A DNA stretch of 64,000 nt from JBMDXB01 sp048594975. Lineage in GTDB: Bacteria; Acidobacteriota; Vicinamibacteria; Vicinamibacterales; 2-12-FULL-66-21. Both the position numbers and the translations under genes were made by a program. Below, one piece after another: positions 10,777 to 20,000 of the stretch (its first letter is position 1; every line of letters starts with the position of its first letter). The stretch spans positions 17,642-81,641 of the forward strand of contig JBMDXQ010000149.1 in NCBI GenBank assembly GCA_048594975.1, read 5' to 3'. Below the pieces are notes generated by a model. That model worked only from the letters and a program-made list of their open reading frames with translations. It had not been told where the DNA came from and did not search any database.

Positions 10777-10855
10777 GGGCGCGCTGCGCGCCTCGCGCCT
10801 GCCGACTCGCCTCGCTGGGCGGGCTGCTTCCTGCCTCCAGCCCTTTGCACAGGAC

Positions 10856-11875
10856 CTAACGCGTGCGAAGTAGCTCGGGCCATCTCGCGGCGATCCGCTT
10901 CATCACCGCGTGGCGTTTGGTGAGGCGCTCGCGCGTGACGATGGCGTGAAAGGCGGCGGCGAGGTGCTGGCGCCACGGCGAATCCGGCGCGGCGCGCGCG
11001 TGCGCCTCGGCCAGCGGCGCCAGGCACGACGCGTCGCCGACCACGTGTAGCGCCGCGAGGAAGGACGCGGGCAGCGGCTCGGCCGCTTGTTCGACTGTTT
11101 CCCTGAGATCGTACACGGCGAGGCGGCTGCCGCGCAGCGCCAGTGCCTGGTGGAGCGCGCCGCGCAGCGCCTGCCAGGCCGCGCGCGTTGCGCCCGCGCG
11201 CGTAGCCTGCTCGCGCGCTCGTACGAAGTCAATCAGCTTCTGCAGCGAGCTGAGCGCGGCGGCGGCGGCCCTGGGCTGCAGAATCTCGCGCAGCACCGCC
11301 GGGTCGTCCGGCAGGTTCCCTTCCAGGGCGTCAGCCCACACCGCGTCGGCGTCCGCCCGGCGCCGCACCGCCGCTCCCGCCGCGCGCAGCGCTGCGCCCG
11401 CCCGAACGCCCGCGTCGGGATCCGTCTGCAGGGCGCCGGCCACGCGCTCGCGTACCGCCGCCGGCAGGACCTGCAACGCGTCGAAGGCCGCGAGCCGGAG
11501 GCGCCGCTCTGCCGACGTGTCGAGTGCCGCCGCAACGAGCGCGTCGAGCGCGTCGGCGGCGGTCGCCGCGTGCGTCGAGTCGAGCAGCCCGCGCAGCGCG
11601 GCGACCGCGGCAAGTGCCTCGTCGCCGCCGGCAGCCATGGACCGGCGCGCGACGGCCGCGGTCCTCGGATCGCCGGTCGACTCGAGCGCACGCAGGATGG
11701 CAATGCGCGTGTCGCGATCCCCGGCCGCGCCGTAGGCGGCGATCAGCCCGTCGACCGCCCGCGCGCCAATGATCGCGAGCCGCGCGATCGCCGCCTCGCG
11801 GCGCACGTCGTCTCCGCTCCCCAGCGCATCCACGAGCCGGCGGATCTCGCCCGCCGACGACGCCTTTATGACCAT
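10856..11875 (-). CDS. HEAT/armadillo-repeat protein
   Basis: A 339-residue, alanine/arginine/leucine-rich all-helical protein made of about 30-residue HEAT-type repeats. Examples begin RREAAIARLAIIGARAVDGL and RIAILRALESTGDPRTAA. No signal peptide or membrane helix is seen, so it is probably cytoplasmic. HEAT proteins are interaction scaffolds, and some in bacteria are lyases or DNA glycosylases. None of their catalytic motifs is recognisable here, so no substrate is proposed. It lies downstream of the OmpA-family gene on the same strand after 111 bp and converges on proS. Confidence 0.7.
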   Translation of the reverse strand: MVIKASSAGEIRRLVDALGSGDDVRREAAIARLAIIGARAVDGLIAAYGAAGDRDTRIAILRALESTGDPRTAAVARRSMAAGGDEALAAVAALRGLLDSTHAATAADALDALVAAALDTSAERRLRLAAFDALQVLPAAVRERVAGALQTDPDAGVRAGAALRAAGAAVRRRADADAVWADALEGNLPDDPAVLREILQPRAAAAALSSLQKLIDFVRAREQATRAGATRAAWQALRGALHQALALRGSRLAVYDLRETVEQAAEPLPASFLAALHVVGDASCLAPLAEAHARAAPDSPWRQHLAAAFHAIVTRERLTKRHAVMKRIAARWPELLRTR

Positions 11876-11986
11876 GAACTGCGATCGAGCATTGGCAGGT
11901 GGTAAGCAGTGCGCACCCGAGCACGCGCCACACCCTTATCACTTGCGACTTTCCCTTTACCACTGACCACTATCACGCCTTGCCCC

Positions 11987-13657
11987 TTACTCCTTCATCA
12001 CTCGCACCATCAGTGCAGCCCGCCGATTGAGCCGGCGTGTTTCCTCGCGCGCGTTGTCATGCTTCGGCCGCTCCTCGCCGTAGCTCACCACGGTCATCCG
12101 ATCGCCGCCAATCCCGCGGCTCGCGAGGTACTCGCGCACCGCCTGCGCTCGGCGATCGCCGAGCGCCAGGTTGTACTCCGACGTGCCGATGTTGCAGGTG
12201 TGGCCCTCGATCTCGATCCGGACGGCCGCGTTCTCCTGCAGCGCGCGGACGACCTCGTCGAGCGCCCGCGTGGCCTCCGGCCGCAGGGAATAGCGATCGA
12301 AGTCGAAGTGCACGTCCTCGAACGTGAACTCCCGGACCGCGGGTCGTACGACCTGGATCGTCACCGCGTCGGTCGCAGCGGCCCCGCCGGGATCCGCGAC
12401 GACGACGATCACGACGGCCGGTCCTTCCTGCATCGGCGCCGTCCACTGCGATTGCCGGTCGGCGGGACTGGCGAGCGTGCCGGCCGACGCGTTCCATGTG
12501 TAGGTCAGCGGGTCGCGATCGGCATCGGCAGCATCGGCCGTCACCGTGGACGTGCCGCCGATCGCGACAGTGCAGGGCTCGCAACGCGCACGGACGGCGG
12601 GCGGCCGGTTGGCCGGCGCAGTCGGAGCCGGCCCGGGTGCGGGCGGTGCCGGCGTGTAGACGCGGACACCGGGATGGAACCCGAGACGGAGCTGGAACCC
12701 GAGTCCGTCGCCGGTCTCGTTTTCGAAATTGCCGGCGTCGCTGCGCTCCCTGACGCCAGCGTTCCAGTTCACGCCGGCGCCCGCGAACACGCCGCGACGC
12801 GAGAACCAGGTGAGACCGAGCCCGGCGTTCACGAGGTGCTTCTGGCGGGACACGATCGGAATCGCACCGATCACCGCCGGCTGCACACCGGTGAACGTGA
12901 CGTCCCTGCTGGTGGAGATCTCGCCGTGCAGCTCCGCGGTGACGCGCAGGCGCCGCCGCGGCGGCATCGCCGCGCCGAAGCCCCAGCGCACGCCGTTCGA
13001 GAGATCGAACAGCTCGGGGTCGCCGCGCACGACGACCCCGCCGAACGCGGAGAGCTCGACGCGGTCGTTGAACTCTCTGCTGAGGATCGCGTCGAACGCG
13101 AAGTCGGCTTCCCCGGTCCCCGCCCCGTCGTCGTCGCTCGCGGTGGGCAGCTTGAAGACCGCGCGAACGGCGAACGCGGCCGGCGCCTGCCGGTATGACG
13201 ACCAGAGGTTGAACTTGGCGCCCACCCGAACGTCCCCGAACTGGTTCCCGATCCAGCCATCACTGACGAACGGGTAGTCGTTGACGACCCCGCCGACAAC
13301 ACCCGTAGCTCCGAAGAGCGGCCGCAGGTCTCGGTCGATCCTGGTGACGGCGGTGACGGCGCCGAAGAGCTCCACGCGTTCGCCGATGCCGGCGGCCCAC
13401 GTGATCGGCCAATGCGAGACGTCGGTGAATCCCGGCTGGAAATCGAGGTTGACGCGGTAGACGCTGAGCGACCACGTGCGCGGCGCCAGTGTCTCGGCCG
13501 TCGGCACGAACCAGATGCCGGTATCGCCCCACGGCGTCGAAGTGGCGGGGCGAGTCGCCGTCGCCCGCGGCGCGTCCGGCGCGGGCTGCGCGAGGGCGGG
13601 CACACCCGCCGCGGCGAGCGCCGCCGCCAGCCCCACCGTCCTGACGAGCGTTCTCAT
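11987..13657 (-). CDS. OmpA-family outer membrane protein with Ig/PKD-like linker
   Basis: A 556-residue envelope protein. A signal peptide (MRTLVRTVGLAAALAAAG to ALAQ) is followed by about 330 residues of alternating short aromatic and polar beta strands that look like an outer membrane barrel. Then comes a PKD/Ig-like domain with two cysteines (RARCEPC) and the tract DADRDPLTYTWNASAG. The C-terminal OmpA/Pal peptidoglycan-binding domain (about 445-556) includes HFDFDRYSLRPEA, IEGHTCNIGTSEYN and the arginine of RRAQAVREYL. The start at ATG 13657 places the signal peptide correctly. It is probably a cell-wall-anchored porin or structural protein. Confidence 0.85.
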   Translation of the reverse strand: MRTLVRTVGLAAALAAAGVPALAQPAPDAPRATATRPATSTPWGDTGIWFVPTAETLAPRTWSLSVYRVNLDFQPGFTDVSHWPITWAAGIGERVELFGAVTAVTRIDRDLRPLFGATGVVGGVVNDYPFVSDGWIGNQFGDVRVGAKFNLWSSYRQAPAAFAVRAVFKLPTASDDDGAGTGEADFAFDAILSREFNDRVELSAFGGVVVRGDPELFDLSNGVRWGFGAAMPPRRRLRVTAELHGEISTSRDVTFTGVQPAVIGAIPIVSRQKHLVNAGLGLTWFSRRGVFAGAGVNWNAGVRERSDAGNFENETGDGLGFQLRLGFHPGVRVYTPAPPAPGPAPTAPANRPPAVRARCEPCTVAIGGTSTVTADAADADRDPLTYTWNASAGTLASPADRQSQWTAPMQEGPAVVIVVVADPGGAAATDAVTIQVVRPAVREFTFEDVHFDFDRYSLRPEATRALDEVVRALQENAAVRIEIEGHTCNIGTSEYNLALGDRRAQAVREYLASRGIGGDRMTVVSYGEERPKHDNAREETRRLNRRAALMVRVMKE

Positions 13658-13834
13658 GCCATGCCCCCGGGCGTCCGCCGCGCCGGCGAAACCGTCGCGC
13701 CCAACGCGTGCAGGTTCAGTCAGCCTCCGGATCAGCCGTTGCCGCTCGCGTTCGAACAACCGGGCAGGCGCGGAACCTCCGGTGCGCGGAACGCCGCACC
13801 CCTGACACACGCGTCTTGATAGAAGAACCTGGAC

Positions 13835-13864
13835 AATATATGCGCGGGTCTCGGCGGCGGTCAA
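13835..13864 (-). promoter_or_regulatory. Sigma-70-type promoter of the OmpA-family gene
   Basis: On the minus strand TTGACC (13864-13859) is followed after 18 bp by TATATT (13840-13835), about 178 bases upstream of the ATG. Architecture and -35 match the tatA promoter at 15048-15077. It implies a 5' untranslated region of roughly 170 bases. Confidence 0.5.
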
Positions 13865-13898
13865 CGCGCCGGCGGCGTGCTTCTGCGCGTTCGCAGCA

Positions 13899-14708
13899 CT
13901 AGGCGTCCGCGGTCTTGCGTTTCTGGAAGACGAACGCCACCAGGATGCTGAAGGCGTACAAGGCGAGCATCGGTCCGGCCATGAGCGCCTGCGACACCAC
14001 GTCGGTGCCGGGGCTCAGGACGGCGGCGACGATGAAGATGATCAGGATGGCGTACTTCGTGTGCTTGACGAGGAACCACCCGGTGATGACCCCCATGCGC
14101 GCGAGGAAGAACACGAGCGTCGGCATCTGAAAGACGACGCCGAAGGCGAGCAGCATCTTCACGTAGGTGGAGAAGAGCGGCTTGATGTCCGGCAGGAACT
14201 GCATGTAGCTGGTCTCCCAGCTGATGAAGAACTGCCAGGCCCACGGAAACGCGATGAAGTGGGAGAACGCCGCGCCCATCAGGAAGAAGATGGTCGAGAA
14301 CAGGATGAACGGGATTGCGAAGCGCTTCTCGTGACGGTACAGGCCGGGCGAAATGAACAGCCAGAGCTGCCAGATGATCAGCGGCGAGGCGATCATCAGG
14401 CCGGCCAGTGCGCCGATCTTCATCATCAGCAGGAACGGGTCGAACCCGGACGTGTAGATGATCTTCTTGTTGGGCAGGTACGCGACCAGCGGCTCCATGA
14501 TGAACGACTGGATCCGCCCGACGAAAATGAACGCAATCACGCAGCCGAAGAGCAGCGAGTAGGCGCAGCCGATCAGACGCTTCCGGAGCTCGTCCAGGTG
14601 CTCCAGAAACGACATCTTGGCGCCGGCGTCGTCGAGCTCGTCACGACGCGCGTCGTCGTCATCGTAGTCGTCGGGCACGGAGGAGGCCGGAGCCTGGACG
14701 AGCGCCAT
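13899..14708 (-). CDS. tatC: Twin-arginine translocase subunit TatC
   Basis: A 269-residue inner-membrane receptor of the Tat system, which recognises twin-arginine signal peptides and exports folded proteins. After an unusually acidic N-terminal extension (DDYDDDDARRDELDD) comes the family start SFLEHLDELRKRL, then six hydrophobic segments. Conserved TatC stretches such as SPGLYRHEKR and VLSPGTDVVSQ are present. It lies 8 bp after tatA in the same operon. No tatB is visible; many bacteria use a bifunctional TatA. The asparaginase-like protein at 49610 is a likely Tat substrate. Confidence 0.95.
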   Translation of the reverse strand: MALVQAPASSVPDDYDDDDARRDELDDAGAKMSFLEHLDELRKRLIGCAYSLLFGCVIAFIFVGRIQSFIMEPLVAYLPNKKIIYTSGFDPFLLMMKIGALAGLMIASPLIIWQLWLFISPGLYRHEKRFAIPFILFSTIFFLMGAAFSHFIAFPWAWQFFISWETSYMQFLPDIKPLFSTYVKMLLAFGVVFQMPTLVFFLARMGVITGWFLVKHTKYAILIIFIVAAVLSPGTDVVSQALMAGPMLALYAFSILVAFVFQKRKTADA

Positions 14709-14716
14709 GAACCAGG

Positions 14717-14983
14717 TCAGGCGTCTCCGCGCGGAACGCTCTGGTCCTCGTCGCTGCTGCCGGTCGGCGCGGGCTCAGGGGGGCGCTGCCTCTCGGTGCT
14801 GCGCTGTTCCTCCAGGCGGATCTCCTCGTCGAGCGTGTGCTTGAGCTCGTTCGAGGCGCGCTTGAACTCCGACAGGCTCCGGCCGAGCGAACGGCCCAGT
14901 TCCGGCAGCTTCCGGGGGCCGAAGATGATCAAGGCGATCGTCAGGATGATGATCAGCTCCGGCATCCCGATCGAACCGAACAT
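14717..14983 (-). CDS. tatA: Sec-independent translocase protein TatA
   Basis: An 88-residue protein with the hallmark TatA layout: a short N-terminal membrane helix (IGMPELIIILTIALIIFGP), the FGP hinge, an amphipathic helix (KLPELGRSLGRSLSEFK) and a charged C-terminal tail. It oligomerises to form the transient translocation path. TatA and TatB cannot be fully separated by sequence, and as the only copy here it may serve both roles. AAGGA lies eight bases before the ATG. Confidence 0.93.
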   Translation of the reverse strand: MFGSIGMPELIIILTIALIIFGPRKLPELGRSLGRSLSEFKRASNELKHTLDEEIRLEEQRSTERQRPPEPAPTGSSDEDQSVPRGDA

Positions 14984-15024
14984 ATTGGGAAATCCTTCTA
15001 TTGCTGGCAGTTACCGTAGGCGTG

Positions 15025-15047
15025 GCGGTGTGCGGGCGCCACACCGC
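15025..15047. promoter_or_regulatory. 8-bp dyad at the tatA transcription start
   Basis: GCGGTGTG and CACACCGC form a perfect 8-bp inverted repeat with a 7-base spacer, abutting the tatA -10 box on its downstream side. It could be an operator covering the start site or a stem-loop at the 5' end of the mRNA. Confidence 0.4.
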
Positions 15048-15077
15048 ATTATAGGAACCCCATCGGCGGGCGGTCAA
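15048..15077 (-). promoter_or_regulatory. Sigma-70-type promoter of tatA-tatC
   Basis: The minus strand carries TTGACC (15077-15072), an 18-bp spacer and a consensus TATAAT (15053-15048), about 65 bases upstream of the tatA ATG. This is the best-matching promoter I found in the window. Confidence 0.6.
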
Positions 15078-15136
15078 GCACAGACGCGCCGGCGATACCC
15101 GGAAGTCATTGCGAGCACGGCACTTCCTCTGCTACG

Positions 15137-16768
15137 ATGACTACCATGCGCAGTTCCCGGTTCTTCCCGGCGGCGATGCTCGCCGTCGTGCTCTCCGCTC
15201 TGGCCGGCGGCTTCTTCGGCAGCAACGCCCTGGCCACGCAGGACGAGGTCACGCAGCAGTACAAAGTCTTCACCGCGGCGCTCAACGCGATCGATCGCGA
15301 GTACGTGGAGAAGGTCCCGTCCGAACGCCTCGTTTACGGGTCGATCGACGGACTGCTGCACACCCTCGATCCGCATTCGAGCTTCCTCGAGCCGCGCGAA
15401 TACCGGCAGATGCGGGAGCGCCAGGAGGGCCGCTATTACGGCCTCGGGATCCGCATCGTTGCCGTCGACGGCGACATCACCGTGGAGTCCGTCTTCGAAG
15501 GATCCCCGGCGTACCGCAAGGGGCTGCGCCGCGGCGACATCATCTCGCGCGTGGAAGGCCAGGACGCCAAGGGCTGGACGACCGAGCAGGCGGTCGCGAA
15601 GCTGAAGGGCCCGAAGGGGACGACGGTCAACATCTCGCTGAAGCGCCGCGGCTACGAGGGCCTCATCGACATGGAGATCGAGCGCGACGAGGTGAACATC
15701 ACCACGGTGCGCGGCGCCTTCATGGCCGACAACGCGGGCACCGCGTACGTCAAGCTCGCCGAGTTCTCCGAGACGTCGGATCGCGAGCTCGCCGCCGCCC
15801 TCGAGCAGCTCAAGGCGAAGGGCATGCGCCGGCTGGTCCTCGATCTGCGCGACAATCCCGGCGGCCCGCTCGACCAGGCGATCCGGGTCTCGAACCGCTT
15901 CCTCCCGCGCGGCGATCTCATCGTCTATACGCGCGGCCGGATCCCGAACGCGGAGCAGGACTACCGCGCCAGCGAGGAATCCGAGTACACCAACGTGCCG
16001 CTGGTGGTGCTCGTGAACCGGCGCAGCGCCAGTGCCTCGGAAATCGTCTCCGGCGCGCTGCAGGACCACGATCGCGCGCTGGTGGTCGGCGAGACGACTT
16101 TCGGCAAGGCGCTCGTGCAGTCGGTCTACAAGATTGCCAACGAGGCCGGGCTGGCGCTGACCACCGGCCGCTACTACACCCCCAGCGGCCGGATGATCCA
16201 GCGACCGTGGGACGGCAGCTTCGACGAGTACCTGACGTACGATCTCCGCGAGCAGACGGCCGACAAGGCGCGCTCCAGCGCCGATCTGAAATACACCGAG
16301 GCCGGCCGGAAGGTGTACGGCGGCGGCGGCATCGAGCCGGACAAGTTCTTCGCCGGCCCGATCGAAGGATTCTCGCCGACCCGCTTCGGCCGGCTGCTGT
16401 ACGCGCGCCAGACGTTCGCCAACTTCGCCGACCAGTTCAGCGCCGAGGGCGACACGCGCCTGAGCGCCGCGAACCGCAACAAGAAACCGATCGCCCGCGG
16501 CTTCGCCGTGACCGACCAGATGATGAAGGACTTCCGCGCCTCGCTCGAGGCGCAGAAGATCAGGATTGACGAGGAGGCGTTCGCCAAGGACGAGGCGTTC
16601 ATCCGCGCGATGATTCGGTACGACATCGATCTCGCGCTGTTCGGCGTCGAGGATGCGCGACGGAACCTGGTGGCGAAGGACCCGCAGGCGCAGTTCGCCC
16701 TCAGCCAGTTCGCCGAGGCCGAGCGCCTGACCGAACTCGCGCGCAATCGCACCGCGAAAGGGAGGTAG
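15137..16768 (+). CDS. ctpA: CtpA/Prc-type carboxy-terminal processing protease (S41)
   Basis: A 543-residue exported serine protease. An N-terminal signal or anchor (FFPAAMLAVVLSALAGGFFG) is followed by the helical domain, a PDZ domain (about 95-175, GLGIRIVAVDGDITVESVFE) and the S41 fold with RLVLDLRDNPGG. The catalytic dyad is Ser299 (in SASASEIVSG) and Lys324 (TTFGKALVQ), spaced 25 residues apart as in Prc. It should trim periplasmic substrates at their C-termini. A second ATG at 15146 is a good alternative start: a -10-like TACGAT (15133-15138) ends seven bases before it and overlaps the first ATG, with a -35-like TTGCGA 18 bp upstream. Confidence 0.93.
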   Translation: MTTMRSSRFFPAAMLAVVLSALAGGFFGSNALATQDEVTQQYKVFTAALNAIDREYVEKVPSERLVYGSIDGLLHTLDPHSSFLEPREYRQMRERQEGRYYGLGIRIVAVDGDITVESVFEGSPAYRKGLRRGDIISRVEGQDAKGWTTEQAVAKLKGPKGTTVNISLKRRGYEGLIDMEIERDEVNITTVRGAFMADNAGTAYVKLAEFSETSDRELAAALEQLKAKGMRRLVLDLRDNPGGPLDQAIRVSNRFLPRGDLIVYTRGRIPNAEQDYRASEESEYTNVPLVVLVNRRSASASEIVSGALQDHDRALVVGETTFGKALVQSVYKIANEAGLALTTGRYYTPSGRMIQRPWDGSFDEYLTYDLREQTADKARSSADLKYTEAGRKVYGGGGIEPDKFFAGPIEGFSPTRFGRLLYARQTFANFADQFSAEGDTRLSAANRNKKPIARGFAVTDQMMKDFRASLEAQKIRIDEEAFAKDEAFIRAMIRYDIDLALFGVEDARRNLVAKDPQAQFALSQFAEAERLTELARNRTAKGR

Positions 16769-16775
16769 GGCATTA

Positions 16776-16806
16776 GCCCCCACATTTTGGGGGCGACTTT
16801 GATCTT
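16776..16806 (+). terminator. Intrinsic terminator candidate after ctpA
   Basis: A 6-bp G/C stem (GCCCCC 16776-16781 / GGGGGC 16789-16794) lies seven bases after the ctpA stop and is followed by the T-rich GACTTTGATCTT. A second 5-bp GCCCC/GGGGC hairpin follows at 16807-16823. Confidence 0.45.
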
Positions 16807-16834
16807 GCCCCTATGTATGGGGCCTTGTTAGACT
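16805..16834 (+). promoter_or_regulatory. Promoter candidate for the smc leader
   Basis: TTGCCC (16805-16810), an 18-bp spacer and TAGACT (16829-16834) could start a transcript near 16841, about 200 bases before the smc ATG. The same TAGACT -10-like box is seen upstream of the asparaginase gene. Confidence 0.3.
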
Positions 16835-16837
16835 GAC

Positions 16838-16900
16838 GGCCGTCGAAAGCGTCCAGGGGCCATCCTGCGTGTCGCAGGGTGTGGACGCCGTCCAACGGCC
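16838..16900 (+). ncRNA. Nested stem-loop upstream of smc (leader or small RNA candidate)
   Basis: Three co-axial stems can form: GGCCGT/ACGGCC (16838-16843 with 16895-16900), GCGTCCA/TGGACGC (16849-16855 with 16882-16888) and CCTGC/GCAGG (16864-16868 with 16874-16878). TTTGT follows directly. No protein frame of interest covers it. I do not recognise an Rfam family. It may be a leader structure, a small RNA or another terminator. Confidence 0.35.
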
Positions 16901-16952
16901 TTTGTCACGTCACCGACGTTTCCAGAGACAAGAGCGCCAGTCGAAGCGATCC

Positions 16953-17007
16953 CAGCCGCTTCCCGGCCGTGGTCTGAGCCGCGGTCCGGCAGCGGCTGTT
17001 GTTTTGT
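16953..17007 (+). terminator. Terminator-like hairpin with T-tract before smc
   Basis: CAGCCGCT (16953-16960) or the nearer AGCCGC (16977-16982) can each pair with the same downstream arm AGCGGCTG (16991-16998). That arm is followed by the T-rich TTGTTTTGT. The element lies about 33 bases before the smc ATG, so it is either a terminator of the upstream transcript or an attenuator of smc. Confidence 0.35.
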
Positions 17008-17039
17008 CGGGGGACTCTCCCAAAAGGACCTGATTCGCC

Positions 17040-20000
17040 ATGCGGCTTCATCAACTGGAAATAGCCGGCTTCAAGAGCTTCCCGGATCGCGCACAACTCA
17101 CCTTCGACCACGGCGTGACCGCCATCGTCGGGCCCAACGGGTGCGGGAAGAGCAACGTCGTGGACGCGCTCACCTGGGTGCTCGGCGAGCAGAGCGCGAA
17201 GAGCCTCCGCGGCGATCGGATGGAGGACGTCATCTTCGGCGGCAGCGACGCGCGCAAGCCGACGGCGGCTGCCGAGGTGCGCCTGCGCCTGGCCGGCGTG
17301 AGCGCGCGGGTGCCGGGCCGTCCGGGCGAACGCGGAGACGGAAATGGGAATGGACACCGGCACGGGTCCGGCCACGGAAACGGCCACGGTGACGCCGGCG
17401 GCAACGGTCACGGCCAAACCCGCGCCGCCTCTGCCGCCGCCGATGTCGCCATCGTCCTCGACGATGAGCCACCGCTCATCGTCCGCGACGTGGAGCTGAT
17501 GCGCCGCCTCTATCGCTCCGGCGAGAGCGAATACCTCATCGATGGCGAAGTGTGCCGGCTGCGCGATGTACAGGATCTGCTGATGGACGCCGGCCTGGGC
17601 GTCAAGGCATACGGGGTGATCGAACAGGGGAAGATCGGCCAGATCCTCAGCGCGCGTCCGACCGATCGGCGGCAGCTGATCGAAGAGGCGGCCGGGGTGA
17701 CGAAGTTCAAGACCCGCCGCCGCGCCGCCGAGCTCAAGCTCGAGGCAGCGCAGCAGAACCTCACACGCGTCGACGACATCGTTTTCGAGGTCGAGAAACA
17801 GCGTGGCGCCCTGAAGCGGCAGGCAGCCAGGGCGCGCCGTTACCGGCGTCTGCGCGAGGCGTTGCGGCGCTGGGAGAAAGTGCAGGTCGCGCAGCGCTAC
17901 CGCGTGCTCGGCCATGAGATCGAGGCGGCCCGCACGCGGCTCGCCGCTGCGCGGGAGCGCGAAGCGGCCGCCGCTGGGCGACTGGCGGAACTCGAATCCA
18001 CGCTCGAGCGGTTGCGCCTGGAGCTCTCCGAGGCGGACGGCCGGACGACGGCGGCCCGCGAGGCGGCGCACGCGTGCGAGCTGGAGATGGGCCGGCTGCA
18101 GCAGCAGATCGCCTTCGACCGGCAGCAGGTCGAGACGCTCGGCACCGCCGCCGCCGACGTCGAAGCGGAACTGCGCGCGCTCGAGGCGCGCCGCGAGCCA
18201 GCTCGCCTGGAGTGCGAATCGCGGCGGACCGCAGCCGGCCGCGCCGCGTCGGAGCGCGACCAGGCGGCCGAGGCGCTTCGGCTTGAGGAGGCGGAGCACG
18301 CGGCGCGGCAGCGCAACATCGAGGGGCTCGAAGGCGACGTGGAAGCGGCACGGAGTGAGCTCTACGCCGCCAGCAACGCCGCGACGGCGCTGCGCCACGC
18401 GCTGGAGCACGCGGCGGCCGCCCGCGCCCGCCTCGGCGAGCAGATTGCGAAGCTGGACGTGGAGAGCGCCGATCTGCGTGTCGAGGCGGAGCGTGCCGCG
18501 CACGGGCGGCAGGCGACGCTCGACGCGCTCGACCGCGCGCGCACCGCGATGGACGGCATGCGCGTCGAGCGCGCCGCGCGCGAGTCTGAGCTGGTGGGCG
18601 CCCGCAGCGAACGCGACGCGCGGGCGCAAAAATGCCGCGCGCGCGAACACGAGCTGGCCGCGCTGCAGGCGCGGCTGCAGTCGCTCGAGGAGCTGGATGC
18701 CGCCCGGGCCGAGTACGGCGACGGCGCGCGTCTGGTGCTCGCGGAATCGGGCCCGGATGTCGCACAGATGGGATCCGTGGCCGACTCGCTCGAGGTGCCA
18801 GGCGGCTACGAGCGCGCGGTCGAGGCCTGCCTCGGTGACTTCCTGCAGCACGTGGTCGTGCCGACGCGCGATCACGCGGTGGCCGGGCTGCAGTTCGCAC
18901 GTTCGCGCGACGCCGGCCGGGTCGGTTTCGTGATCGCCGGAGACGCCTGCGAACAGCCCGGCGGCTCCGTCGCGCCGGCACCCGGCATCCGCCGGGTGAG
19001 CGACGTGGTGGCGATTGGCGGCCCGGCGGCGGCCACGATCCGGGCGTTCGCGTCGCGGGCGTGGGTGGCCGAGACGCGGGAGGCCGCGACTGCGGCGGCG
19101 TCGGCGACGAACGAACCGGTCGTCACGCTGGAGGGCGACGTCTTGCGCGGGCCGCTCGTCCTCGAAGGCGGCACGCGCGCCGGGGCCAGGGGGATCCTGG
19201 CCACCAAGCGCGGGATCAAGGAGCTGCGCCAGCGCGTCGACGTGGAACGCGTCGCGCTCGAGCGGCTGCGCGAGGAGGTCGGCGCCCTCGACGTGGCGAT
19301 CGCGGCGGCCGACTCCGCCGTCGTAACGCTCGGCGGCGAACTGCACCGCCAGGAAAAGGACATCATCGGCTTCGAGCTGCAGGTGCGGGCCGGCGACGAG
19401 ACGGCGGAGCGCATCGCCCGCAAGCAGGACCAGATCGCAGTCGAGCGGCGCTCGGCCGAGGAAGAGCAGCGTTCGCAGGAGGCCCGGCAGGACGAGGCGC
19501 GCCAGTCGATCCAACGGATCGAGGCGGAGCAGCGCGCTGCCGACGACGTGCTGACCGCCGCGCAGCGCCGGTTGCTGGACGCGCGGGAGGCGGTACAGGC
19601 GCAGGGCGCCAGGACGGCCGAGGCCAAGGCCGCGCACGCCGCGCTCGTCGAGCGGGCGAATGGGTTCGCCACCGAAGTGCAGCGCCTGGAGGAATCGGCG
19701 CGCGAGCTGGAAGCGCGCATGGCCTCGCGGCAGGAGGAGTTGCGCCGCACCGTCAACCGCCGGCGCGACCTGGAGGAGGCGATCGTCGCAGCCGAGGCAA
19801 GGCTCGACGAGGGACTGCGCGCGTTCGACGAGCTGCGCGAGTGCGTCCGGGCGGCCGATGAGCACTCGCAGTCGCTCCGCAGCACGTTCGAGGTGCAGGA
19901 GAGCGCCATCCGCGACGCGCGCCGCGCGCTCGAGTCGGTGCGCGCCGAGGCCGCGCAGCTCGACGTCGCGCGGGCGACCGCCGAGGCCGATCTCTCGCAC

